Assembly (NCBI GenBank): GCA_902799745.1
Contig: CADCBQ010000024.1
Coordinates: forward strand, 1-46,150
DNA: 46,150 nt
Source of the DNA: Fibrobacter succinogenes
GTDB lineage: Bacteria; Fibrobacterota; Fibrobacteria; Fibrobacterales; Fibrobacteraceae
Direction: 5' to 3'
In this document: positions 34,998 to 42,558 of the stretch, one piece after another
How the letters are laid out: the number at the start of each line of letters is the position of its first letter
Numbering within the stretch: position 1 is the stretch's first letter
Made by a program: the position numbers and the translations under genes
Notes under the pieces: generated by a model
The model's database searches: none
Seen by the model: the letters and a program-made list of their open reading frames with translations, nothing else
Told to the model about the DNA's origin: nothing

Positions 34998-35738
34998 ATG
35001 ACAAAGCGACTTATCCTTCTTCTGCTGGCTACAACATTTTGCTTCGCAAACCCGGCATCGGACACCCTTACTGTACACATGAAGCGGCCTATACAAGGCT
35101 CCGCCATGTTCCTGGCAACAAGCCTTTCGAGCGACATGCCTGTAGGTGTCTGGAGAGGCATAAACAAAAAAGATACGGCCGGAACTATAGTTTGGTTTCA
35201 CGGCGGCATGACCAGCAACAATTGCCAAAAAGGACTTGTAGCCGGCGGCGCTCTTTCAAAAATGATGCCGGACTACACCATCGTCAGCGCTTCGGCCTGC
35301 AAACAAAACCATTGGGCCGAGCCTGCTACCATCGCAGCCTTAGACGACGCCCTGGACAGCCTCGCCAAGCGCCTGAAAAAAAACATTGAAGAAATTTCGC
35401 TGGTCGGAATCTCGGACGGATCCTTAGGTGTTATCGCCTATAGCCTCTGGGGCAAACGCAAAATCAAGAACCGCATTCTCATGAGTTCGTACGGCGAAAC
35501 CCTCGGACCGGCAGCACAGGTCGCAGCGCAGGCTCCGCTTAAAACGGGGCGCTGGAGATTCATCCAAGGCGGCTCCGACCGTCTGTACCCCTCCGAAAAG
35601 ACTCTCCCCTGGATTCAGGAATTTTGCCAGAACGTAGGCACCCAGTGCGACATCAAATTTGACCCGCAAGGCGAGCACGACTGGAGCTACTGGCAAAACA
35701 AGCACAAAGACTGGATTTTAGAGATTTTTTCTAAATAA
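34998..35738 (+). CDS. Exported alpha/beta hydrolase
   Basis: This 246-residue protein has a signal peptide (MTKRLILLLLATTFCFA). WFHGG is an oxyanion-hole motif, GISDGS holds the nucleophile Ser, GGSDRLYP the likely acid Asp, and GEHDWSYW the His, so the esterase-like triad is complete. The substrate is unknown. It may deacylate plant polysaccharide or lipids. It follows the two membrane proteins after 17 bases and likely works with them. Confidence 0.82.
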   Translation: MTKRLILLLLATTFCFANPASDTLTVHMKRPIQGSAMFLATSLSSDMPVGVWRGINKKDTAGTIVWFHGGMTSNNCQKGLVAGGALSKMMPDYTIVSASACKQNHWAEPATIAALDDALDSLAKRLKKNIEEISLVGISDGSLGVIAYSLWGKRKIKNRILMSSYGETLGPAAQVAAQAPLKTGRWRFIQGGSDRLYPSEKTLPWIQEFCQNVGTQCDIKFDPQGEHDWSYWQNKHKDWILEIFSK

Positions 35739-35741
35739 CCC

Positions 35742-35769
35742 TTGACAAATAGGGCAAATTTTTCAAAAT
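35742..35769 (+). promoter_or_regulatory. Promoter of tRNA-Leu
   Basis: TTGACA (35742-35747) is perfect. The -10 is weaker (CAAAAT, 35764-35769), with a 16-base spacer. Confidence 0.6.
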
Positions 35770-35783
35770 TTGGCTTACCCCAC

Positions 35784-35867
35784 GCGGATGTGGTGGAACT
35801 GGTAGACACGCTAGATTCAGGTTCTAGTGCCTGCAAGGGCATGAAGGTTCAAGTCCTTTCATCCGCA
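35784..35867 (+). tRNA. tRNA-Leu (anticodon CAG)
   Basis: Acceptor GCGGATG (35784-35790) pairs with CATCCGC (35860-35866); the discriminator is A. The anticodon arm CTAGA-TTCAGGT-TCTAG gives CAG, reading CUG. A long class II variable arm (TGCCTGCAAGGGCA) is typical of Leu. CCA is not encoded. Confidence 0.96.
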
Positions 35868-35870
35868 CTG

Positions 35871-35904
35871 AAAAACCGTCGAAGCAATTCGACGGTTTTT
35901 TCCT
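35871..35904 (+). terminator. Terminator of tRNA-Leu
   Basis: CCGTCGAA (35876-35883) pairs with TTCGACGG (35888-35895) around GCAA, with an A run before and TTTTTT after. Confidence 0.93.
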
Positions 35905-35932
35905 TTTTATCCAATTTACTATCTTCCCCCTT

Positions 35933-36535
35933 ATGGAGAATTTTGACGATTTTTTCACCGAAGCATTCGAGACAGCAACCCTCAAGGGGAAGCTGGTCAC
36001 TCTGAGGGGCATTCGCGAAAACGCGCCCGGCGAAGCTTCGGCAGAAAACATCTTCAAGGCAATCGAAGGTTCACGCGATTTCTTGAACGAACACCTCCCC
36101 TGGATTCAAGAAACCGACATTTTTGACCTCAAGAAAAGAATCCGTTCGTGGGTCTTAAACGAAAGGTTCGGACAGGGCGGTTGCTGGCTCATATTCAAGA
36201 ACACCCCCGACAGCGAAGAAGGTGTTTTTGCAGGCTCGATCATGATGGAAGTGAATGTCCGCAACCATTCGGCAACACTTAGCTACTGGCTTGCAAAACC
36301 GTTTACCGGCCAAGGCCTGATGACCGAATCGGTAAAACTCATCATCAAGTTTGCTTTTGAACACCTAAAACTCAACCGTCTGGAACTTTTAGTATCTGTC
36401 CATAATGGCAAAAGTGCCGCTGTCGCCACCCGCTGCGGGTTCATGGAAGAGGGCATAAACCGCGATTATGAGCTCATAAACGGCAAATTTGTGGATCATA
36501 GGCGTTTTTCTCTACTCGCCCGCGACGTATATTAA
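35933..36535 (+). CDS. GNAT acetyltransferase (RimJ/RimL-like)
   Basis: The 200 residues follow the RimL pattern: LVTLRGIRENA near the start, HLPWIQETDI, acetyl-CoA loop region SYWLAKPFTGQGLMTESV, and NRLELLVSVHNGKSAAVATRCGFMEEG. Members acetylate N-termini of ribosomal proteins or small molecules. The ATG lacks a clear ribosome site (CCCCCTT before it). Confidence 0.88.
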   Translation: MENFDDFFTEAFETATLKGKLVTLRGIRENAPGEASAENIFKAIEGSRDFLNEHLPWIQETDIFDLKKRIRSWVLNERFGQGGCWLIFKNTPDSEEGVFAGSIMMEVNVRNHSATLSYWLAKPFTGQGLMTESVKLIIKFAFEHLKLNRLELLVSVHNGKSAAVATRCGFMEEGINRDYELINGKFVDHRRFSLLARDVY

Positions 36536-36607
36536 TGGTTACTCGGGTAAACGGGAAACTTAAAATATATGTGGCTTTTGAAGACAAAGACTTCTATTTT
36601 TTAAGGT

Positions 36608-37456
36608 ATGGATAATGGAGAAAAGCAGAAACTCGTAGAACCGGATATCCTGCAGTACACGAACTACAGGGTATTTCTCCGTGACTATTACGAGTATAAA
36701 AAGAAAACCTCGACCGCGTTCAGCTTGCGGTTCTTTGCCGAGAAGGCAGGGCTTTCTAGCCATGCCCATTTAAAGCTCGCAATCGACGGCAAGCGCAACA
36801 TCACCAAAAATACGGTCACCAAGCTTATTCATGGCCTGGGTCTCGAAAACCAGCGCGCCGCCTACTTCGAAAGCCTCGTATTCTTTAACCAGGCTCAAAC
36901 CGACGCCGACAAGCAAATCTACTACGCCCAGCTCATCAAGGCAAGCCCCCGTTCCAAGCTGCACAAGATGGACAAGGCTCAGTTCCGTATTTTCCAGGAA
37001 TGGCACCACTCCGTAATTCTTGAAATGGTAGGGCTCAAGGATTTCCGCCCCATTCCCGATCTGATTTCTAAAAAACTTCGTGGACTCGTGACACCGGCCC
37101 AGGTGACCGAATCGCTCCAACTGCTCTTGGAACTGGGGCTCCTGGTCAAAACAGCCAACGGTTACCGCCAGCGCGATCCCCTGATTACGACCGACGACGA
37201 AGTGCAAGACCTGATGGTCAAGATGTACCATTTACAGATACTCAAGCTCTCGGCCAACATGCTGACGGAGCTTCCGGGCCCGGAAAGGGACGTTTCAGCG
37301 CTCACTTTTGGAATTAAGCACTCAGATTTTCCCAATTTGAAAAAACATTTACAACTAATGCGAAAAGAACTACTAGATTTCTCTGCAAAAGCCGGAGAAG
37401 CAGAAGATGTTGTGCAAATCAACATTCAGCTCTTCCCCTTGACCCGAGGAGTGTGA
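36608..37456 (+). CDS. TIGR02147-family protein, probable regulator
   Basis: This 282-residue protein begins LQYTNYRVFLRDYYEYKKK, the hallmark of TIGR02147, a family with many paralogs in Fibrobacter and some in Bdellovibrio. An HTH-like segment follows (RFFAEKAGLSSHAHLKLAIDGKRNIT), and the rest is the family's helical region. It is likely a DNA-binding regulator. Its stop overlaps the start of a lipoprotein gene by one base (TGATG), so the two are coupled and the lipoprotein is the probable partner or target. Confidence 0.87.
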   Translation: MDNGEKQKLVEPDILQYTNYRVFLRDYYEYKKKTSTAFSLRFFAEKAGLSSHAHLKLAIDGKRNITKNTVTKLIHGLGLENQRAAYFESLVFFNQAQTDADKQIYYAQLIKASPRSKLHKMDKAQFRIFQEWHHSVILEMVGLKDFRPIPDLISKKLRGLVTPAQVTESLQLLLELGLLVKTANGYRQRDPLITTDDEVQDLMVKMYHLQILKLSANMLTELPGPERDVSALTFGIKHSDFPNLKKHLQLMRKELLDFSAKAGEAEDVVQINIQLFPLTRGV

Positions 37457-38844
37457 TGAAATTCTTTTTGTCCATAGCCACGATTGCCGTATACGCCACC
37501 GCGTTTTTGTCTTTGGTCGCCTGTTCCAACGACAAGTCCATGGCTGGTATCGAAATTGGCAACCCGTCTATTGCGGACGGCGATACAGCCACGACAGATA
37601 CCTCGGCAAAGGACACCTCTGTAAAGGATACTTCGGTCAAGGATACCACACCTAAGGATACTGCTGTCAAAAAACAAGCGGCACTGCCGCTTGTTGCAGA
37701 ATTTTCTATCGATTATTCCGAAGTCAACGTGAAGGCACTCGCCAAAGAAGCTTCTTCCGGTAGCGAAGCCGAAGAACCCGTTCTTCTCGATACATTCTCA
37801 CTCGTTCTCACACAAGTGCGTTCGTTCTCCAGCTACTACACCAGCATCTCGGTTGACCCGGTACTCGGCCTGCAGCTTTGGCCCTACGAAGAAACTCCGG
37901 ACGAAACTCTTGAAATTTCGTTCACAAAGGGATCTTCTGTCGAAGACCGTTTCAAGAACATTGACTTGCAAGAAGAAGGCTACCTTAAGGAAATGGGTGT
38001 TGGCTTTAAGCCCGACGAAACCATGGCCATATACGGTCGTGTACTCATCAATAAGAAGTATCATCCCTTCGTTTACAGTCTTTCGAACTTCCAGACGCTC
38101 ATGCTGCGCTACCACTACTCGCAAATCGACACTGCGGACGGAAAAGCAAACTTGTCTGTAATCTTCCGAGTCAAGCTCTTTACCAACGGAATCGACTTCT
38201 CCGGAGCAGAAGTTGGCGAAGACAGCGTGATTCACATTGATTCCAAGTACAATTCGGATTTATGGAACGCCCTGAACGAACGTTTCGTTACAAGCTTCCA
38301 GCCGCTGCGTTACGATTACACCACAGTCGCTGGCGACGCTCACTCCGAATACGTTATAGACATCTGGAAAGGCATTGCTGCCAAGAAGGGTGAAAATACG
38401 ATTATCAACGGCAACTTCCAATCGCCCTTCACGACCGACTGGATCTTGATGAACCAATTCGGTGGTAACGCCGACACCAGTGTCATTCTTGAAAAAGGCT
38501 CCAAAGAACGCATCATGAAGGTGCATGTCACAGAAGGAGGCAAGCATTCTTACAGCGTGCAGTTGATTCAAGAAAATGTGGCTCTGATTGCAGGCGTCCA
38601 ATACCAGTGCGTATTTACCATCTGGTCCGATGTCGAAGGCCAGATTACTGCCCGCATCGGTTCCTACTCCACTTACGAAACCGTCGGTTTCCAGGAACAT
38701 GTCGAAGTGCATACCACAGGACAATCGGTGGGAATCACCTTCACTCCGGAAGTCAATGACCCGTTCGCCCGCTTCGAACTCAACCTCGGCGGTTCCGAAC
38801 GAACCTTCTGGATTAAGGAAGTCAAGGTCTTAAGAATCAACTAA
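37456..38844 (+). CDS. Lipoprotein with C-terminal CBM4/9-like domain, partner of TIGR02147
   Basis: This 462-residue lipoprotein has a signal ending LVAC (Cys23). A Thr/Asp/Lys linker with pentapeptide repeats (KDTSV, KDTSV, KDTTP, KDTAV) follows the motif IEIGNPS. The middle (about 80-300) is unknown. The C-terminal part (about 310-460) resembles CBM4/9: NTIINGNFQSPFTTDW, then YSVQLIQENVALIAGVQYQC. Translation is coupled to the upstream regulator via TGATG with GAGGAG as ribosome site. Confidence 0.8.
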   Translation: MKFFLSIATIAVYATAFLSLVACSNDKSMAGIEIGNPSIADGDTATTDTSAKDTSVKDTSVKDTTPKDTAVKKQAALPLVAEFSIDYSEVNVKALAKEASSGSEAEEPVLLDTFSLVLTQVRSFSSYYTSISVDPVLGLQLWPYEETPDETLEISFTKGSSVEDRFKNIDLQEEGYLKEMGVGFKPDETMAIYGRVLINKKYHPFVYSLSNFQTLMLRYHYSQIDTADGKANLSVIFRVKLFTNGIDFSGAEVGEDSVIHIDSKYNSDLWNALNERFVTSFQPLRYDYTTVAGDAHSEYVIDIWKGIAAKKGENTIINGNFQSPFTTDWILMNQFGGNADTSVILEKGSKERIMKVHVTEGGKHSYSVQLIQENVALIAGVQYQCVFTIWSDVEGQITARIGSYSTYETVGFQEHVEVHTTGQSVGITFTPEVNDPFARFELNLGGSERTFWIKEVKVLRIN

Positions 38845-38858
38845 AACCAAAACGCATT

Positions 38859-38888
38859 TTAAGGGCTCGCCACGGCGGGCCTTTTTTG
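38859..38888 (+). terminator. Terminator before glgE
   Basis: AAGGGCTCGCC and GGCGGGCCTT form a bulged hairpin with six T after it. Confidence 0.85.
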
Positions 38889-38904
38889 CTAAATTTTCGT
38901 TACT

Positions 38905-40635
38905 ATGGCTACTATTCCTACTCGCAAAGACAATCTCGTCATCGAAAACATTCGCCCCCAGATCGAAGGCGGGCGTTTTATGCTCAAGCGCGAACCGGGC
39001 GACACCGTCACGCTTACCGCGGACATTTTCCGCCACAGCCACGAAAAGTATGACGCGGCGATTTTCTACCGCCACGATTCCAAGAAGAAATGGGAAAAGG
39101 CTCCCATGCACTTTGTCGATAACGACCAGTGGGAAGGTTCCTTCACGGTCAACAATATCGGCTACTATGAATACAAAATTTGCGCCTGGACCATCGAACC
39201 CAAGGACGAACCGACCGAAAGCCCCGTGATGAAACTCCGCGTGGATCCCTCTTACGCCCGCATCGGTACTTGGTACGAAATGTGGCCGAAGAGCCAGGGC
39301 ACCGACCCCAAGAAGAGCGCCACCTGGAAGGATTGCGAGAACCAGCTGGACTACATCGCAAACCTCGGCTTCGATACCGTTTACCTGGTGCCGATCCACC
39401 CGATTGGTGTCACCAACCGTAAGGGTGCAAACAACGCCCTGCACGCCAAGGTCGACAAGAAGGGCAAACCGCTCGAACCGGGCTGCCCGTACGCCGTAGG
39501 TAACAAGAACGGTGGCCACTACGATGTGGACCCCGAACTTGGTTCCATGAAGGATTTTGAACACTTTGCAAAGGCTGCCCGCAAGAAGGGCCTCCGTCTC
39601 GCTCTCGATATCGCGCTCAACTGCAGCCCCGACCACCCGTACGTGAAGTCTCACCCGGAATGGTTCTATCACGAACCGGATGGCAGCATCAAGTTTGCCG
39701 AAAACCCGCCCAAGAAGTACGAAGACATTTATCCCTTCGACTACTACAACAAGAACTACAAGGCCTTGTGGAAAGAAATCGAAAACATCATCTTGTTCTG
39801 GGCCGACAAGGGCATCGAAATTTTCCGTATCGATAACCCGCACACCAAGCCCTTCCCGTTCTGGGAATGGCTTATCGCCGATGTCAAGGAAAAGCGTCCG
39901 GAACTCGTGTTCCTCGCCGAAGCATTCACCCGTCCGAAGATGATGCATCGCTTGGCCAAGTCCGGTTTCGACATGAGCTACACCTATTTCGCCTGGCGCT
40001 CTGCCAAGTGGGAATTTGAACAGTACCTCAAGGAACTCACGCAGTCCGATGCCAAGGAATACATGCGCGGCATCTTCTTCCCGACGACTCCGGATATCTT
40101 CCCGAAGTACCTCGCCTACAAGGGCCCGAACGCATTCAAGCAGCGCTATTTCTTGGCAGGCACGCTTTCTAGCCTTACCGGTATGTACAACGGCTACGAA
40201 CTCTGCGAAAACATTCCGAGCCCCATCAAGGAAGAATTGCAGGACAGCGAAAAGTACCAGTACAAGGTTCACAACTGGACTGGCCCCGGCATCCAGGACT
40301 TCGTACGCCGCGTGAACACCGCCCGTCAGGAACACATCGCCCTGCAGGAATACGACAACCTCGACTTCCACTATTGCGCAAACGACCAGCTGATGGTTTA
40401 CTCCAAGAAGTCCGGCGAAGACGTGATCCTCTGCGTGTGCAACATGGATATGGACAACGCTCAGGAAGGCATGGTGGAACTCGACATGGCAAAGCTCGGC
40501 CTGAATCAGGACGCCTTCTACTTCTTGAAGGACTTGATTACCGACGAAAGCTTTGTATGGCGCGGCAACAGGAACTTTGTTCGCCTCGATCCGAACAAGG
40601 CTCCCGGCCACTTGCTGGTGCTCAAGAAGATCTAG
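38905..40635 (+). CDS. glgE: GlgE-like alpha-1,4-glucan:maltose-1-phosphate maltosyltransferase (GH13_3)
   Basis: This 576-residue enzyme has FRIDNPHTKPFPFWEW with nucleophile Asp310, and LVFLAEAFTRPKMM with acid Glu339. It also has SYTYFAWRSAKWE and the closing LNCSPDHPYVKSHPEWF-type region earlier. These are the GlgE hallmarks. GlgE extends alpha-glucan with maltose-1-phosphate. It is shorter than the usual 650-700 residues, mainly in the N-terminal dimerisation domains. TreS/Pep2 and glgB are not beside it, so the source of maltose-1-phosphate is not visible. A hairpin terminator follows. Confidence 0.9.
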   Translation: MATIPTRKDNLVIENIRPQIEGGRFMLKREPGDTVTLTADIFRHSHEKYDAAIFYRHDSKKKWEKAPMHFVDNDQWEGSFTVNNIGYYEYKICAWTIEPKDEPTESPVMKLRVDPSYARIGTWYEMWPKSQGTDPKKSATWKDCENQLDYIANLGFDTVYLVPIHPIGVTNRKGANNALHAKVDKKGKPLEPGCPYAVGNKNGGHYDVDPELGSMKDFEHFAKAARKKGLRLALDIALNCSPDHPYVKSHPEWFYHEPDGSIKFAENPPKKYEDIYPFDYYNKNYKALWKEIENIILFWADKGIEIFRIDNPHTKPFPFWEWLIADVKEKRPELVFLAEAFTRPKMMHRLAKSGFDMSYTYFAWRSAKWEFEQYLKELTQSDAKEYMRGIFFPTTPDIFPKYLAYKGPNAFKQRYFLAGTLSSLTGMYNGYELCENIPSPIKEELQDSEKYQYKVHNWTGPGIQDFVRRVNTARQEHIALQEYDNLDFHYCANDQLMVYSKKSGEDVILCVCNMDMDNAQEGMVELDMAKLGLNQDAFYFLKDLITDESFVWRGNRNFVRLDPNKAPGHLLVLKKI

Positions 40636-40654
40636 TCCTTTTGAGACTTAATTT

Positions 40655-40684
40655 ATTAGGACCGCTACACAGCGGTCCTTTTTC
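40655..40684 (+). terminator. Terminator after glgE
   Basis: AGGACCGCT (40658-40666) pairs with AGCGGTCCT (40671-40679), loop ACAC, followed by a T run. Confidence 0.93.
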
Positions 40685-40700
40685 TTTATATATTGAAAGC

Positions 40701-41456
40701 ATGATTGACATTTATTCGCTTGCTAAAAATCCGCTCGTTTTCCAGAAACAACGCACCATCACCTCGGCCTATATCGACGTTTCAGGCAAGATGGGTATTG
40801 CGCAAACGGTGCTCATGGTTCAGGACAACCTCACCGAGAATTTCGGCGCACTCAAGATGGACAACTTCTGCGTCAACGAAAAGGGCGGCTATTGGGCAAT
40901 CTACAAAGCGAAATTCAAGTTTTTCCAGCGTCCGTTCTGGCGAGACAAGGTCATCACGACATCGTTCCCCACGGATAGCGCTCCGATTCGCACTTATGTG
41001 AACACCTCCGTTACAACCGTCGAAGGCGAACCGATTATCCTCGCCGTGCAAGAAGCCTGCTGCCTCGACTTGGAGCGCCACCGCCCCATGAAACTGGAAT
41101 CGGTCGACTTTCCGATGGAAGGTTCTCCGGACCACTTTATGGACAACAAGTTTTCGAAGTTCCCCGTGGAGCCCGAAGAATACCAGGAAGTGTACCGCCA
41201 GAAAGTTTTGCCGCAACACATCGACATGTCGCACCACATGAACAACATCGAATATGTAAAGCTCGCCCTGAACGTGTTCAGTGCCGCCGATTTGGAACTT
41301 TGCATACCCTCGATGTTGGAACTGCACTTTATAGGCGAAACCCGCGAAGGCCAGGAAGTCACGGTTTTCCGCGCCGACAAAATGGGTGCGACCTACATGA
41401 AGATTGAAGACGACACTGGTCGCCAAGTCTTCGAAATGAAAATCAAGATGAAGTAA
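40701..41456 (+). CDS. Acyl-ACP thioesterase family protein
   Basis: This 251-residue double hot-dog protein resembles bacterial FatA/FatB-type acyl-ACP thioesterases. The second half has LPQHIDMSHHMNNIEYVKLAL, the usual active-site region with Asn and His. It should release fatty acids from ACP. The longer open frame starts inside glgE in another frame, so I chose ATG 40701, just after the glgE terminator. It converges on the CBM9-like gene with 8 bases between stops. Confidence 0.8.
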   Translation: MIDIYSLAKNPLVFQKQRTITSAYIDVSGKMGIAQTVLMVQDNLTENFGALKMDNFCVNEKGGYWAIYKAKFKFFQRPFWRDKVITTSFPTDSAPIRTYVNTSVTTVEGEPIILAVQEACCLDLERHRPMKLESVDFPMEGSPDHFMDNKFSKFPVEPEEYQEVYRQKVLPQHIDMSHHMNNIEYVKLALNVFSAADLELCIPSMLELHFIGETREGQEVTVFRADKMGATYMKIEDDTGRQVFEMKIKMK

Positions 41457-41464
41457 CCGCCGAA

Positions 41465-42013
41465 TTAAAATTCGCGGAAGAATTCAGGCCGATGAAAATC
41501 CGGCTTTTCTGTTTCTATCGGGAACGCACTCAGGTAATGAGGCGTCTTCGATTTATCGCCACACTTGTAAAGGTTTCCTTTAAGGGTGACGCCATCGAAC
41601 GAGCGAAGTCCAAAGAGCGATGCCGGAATCTGCACGGTCATTCCCCAGCAAACGAGATTGCCCGCGACACTAGCCAGTTGCTTGGTACGCACGACCGAAT
41701 CGATTTCGGGTTGCGTGAGCTTGGTACGCGAATTACGATCGGGGCCATGGGCCGCCAGCAGGTAGCCACGGCAAGTCGTTTCGAAGTTAAAGTATTCGGC
41801 GGGATTCGCCGGGTTCTGCAGGAATATTTCGACGCAGGAATCTTCCCAGCTGGAACCGTTATCTTCCTTGACTTCGGCGCGAAAGCAGTCCGAAGGTTCT
41901 TCGACGGTAAAATTCACCGTAAAATAATCCGGCGTCTCTTCAACTTCGGCAAGCACCGAGGGGAGAGTTTTTCCCTGGTTCGCCGCCCAATTCATATTCG
42001 GTTTTAAAAGCAT
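41465..42013 (-). CDS. CBM9-like / DOMON-type protein
   Basis: The 182 residues match the carbohydrate-binding family 9-like group: WEDSCVEIFLQNP, YFNFETTCRGYLLAAHGP, LKGNLYKCGDKSKTPHYLSAF and the final FHRPEFF. No signal peptide is visible, which is odd for a sugar-binding domain and suggests a cytoplasmic or atypically exported protein. Its start lies 18 bases from three tandem palindromes that could repress it. Confidence 0.8.
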   Translation of the reverse strand: MLLKPNMNWAANQGKTLPSVLAEVEETPDYFTVNFTVEEPSDCFRAEVKEDNGSSWEDSCVEIFLQNPANPAEYFNFETTCRGYLLAAHGPDRNSRTKLTQPEIDSVVRTKQLASVAGNLVCWGMTVQIPASLFGLRSFDGVTLKGNLYKCGDKSKTPHYLSAFPIETEKPDFHRPEFFREF

Positions 42014-42031
42014 GATTAAAAGGTAGTAAAG

Positions 42032-42066
42032 TGATTAAATCACTGATTTAATCACTGATTTAATCA
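42032..42066. promoter_or_regulatory. Three tandem 11-bp palindromes (TGATTwAATCA)
   Basis: TGATTAAATCA (42032-42042), TGATTTAATCA (42044-42054) and TGATTTAATCA (42056-42066) recur every 12 bases with a single C between. They are centred about 108 bases upstream of the predicted sigma-54 start of spoVG, an enhancer-type position, and 18 bases from the divergent CBM9-like start. Confidence 0.75.
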
Positions 42067-42130
42067 GCAACCCGATTTTTGCATTTATCAAAATTCTGCT
42101 TTTTTGAACGAAAAACAGCATTTTTCGAAA

Positions 42131-42147
42131 TGGCATGTTTTTTGCAA
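42131..42147 (+). promoter_or_regulatory. Candidate sigma-54 (RpoN) promoter of spoVG-comM
   Basis: TGGCATGTTTTTTGCAA fits the -24/-12 consensus. GG (42132-42133) and GC (42144-42145) are separated by exactly ten bases. The predicted start is near 42157. Confidence 0.7.
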
Positions 42148-42209
42148 AATGGAAGTGCTTTAAACAAAAACACCTTTAAAGTAAAACTCATACAAACTAG
42201 GAGGCCACT

Positions 42210-42548
42210 ATGGCTGTAAAAGAAAAATCTCACGAAAAAGAGAAAAAAGAATGGAACGCATCCGGCGCTTTTGACTGCCTTGCGGTTACCAGCGTCCAAG
42301 TCTACCCCTTTAGAGAAGGCCCGTCCATGGGACACATCAAGGGATTGGCATCGATCGTCCTGAACGACCAGTTCTTGATTCGCGGGCTTCGCATCACGGA
42401 AGGCGAAAACGGAATGTTTGTCAGCTATCCGATAGATCCGTTCTTCAAGGGCGAAGATTTCCGCAATGTCTGTTTCCCCATGGCAAGGAATCTTCGCGAA
42501 CACATTGAAAACTGCGTTCTTGAAAAGTACCAGGCTGTCATGGTGTAG
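42210..42548 (+). CDS. spoVG: SpoVG-family protein
   Basis: The 112 residues include the SpoVG core: AVTSVQVYPF, GHIKGLASIVLNDQFLIRGLRI, NGMFVSYPI, FRNVCFPMARNLREHIENCVLEKY. The family in Firmicutes and Borrelia binds RNA or DNA and controls septation and virulence genes; in this organism the role is unknown. AGGAGG is perfect and close to the ATG. The N-terminal 25 residues are an extra charged stretch (KEKSHEKEKKEW). It is followed by comM after 10 bases. Confidence 0.88.
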   Translation: MAVKEKSHEKEKKEWNASGAFDCLAVTSVQVYPFREGPSMGHIKGLASIVLNDQFLIRGLRITEGENGMFVSYPIDPFFKGEDFRNVCFPMARNLREHIENCVLEKYQAVMV

Positions 42549-42558
42549 GTAGGTGAAC

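Noticed and set aside
38830..40611. 593-codon open frame antisense to glgE
   Set aside because: It lies wholly against a clear GlgE gene, and its His/Val/Ala-rich composition is what reverse reading of biased codons gives.
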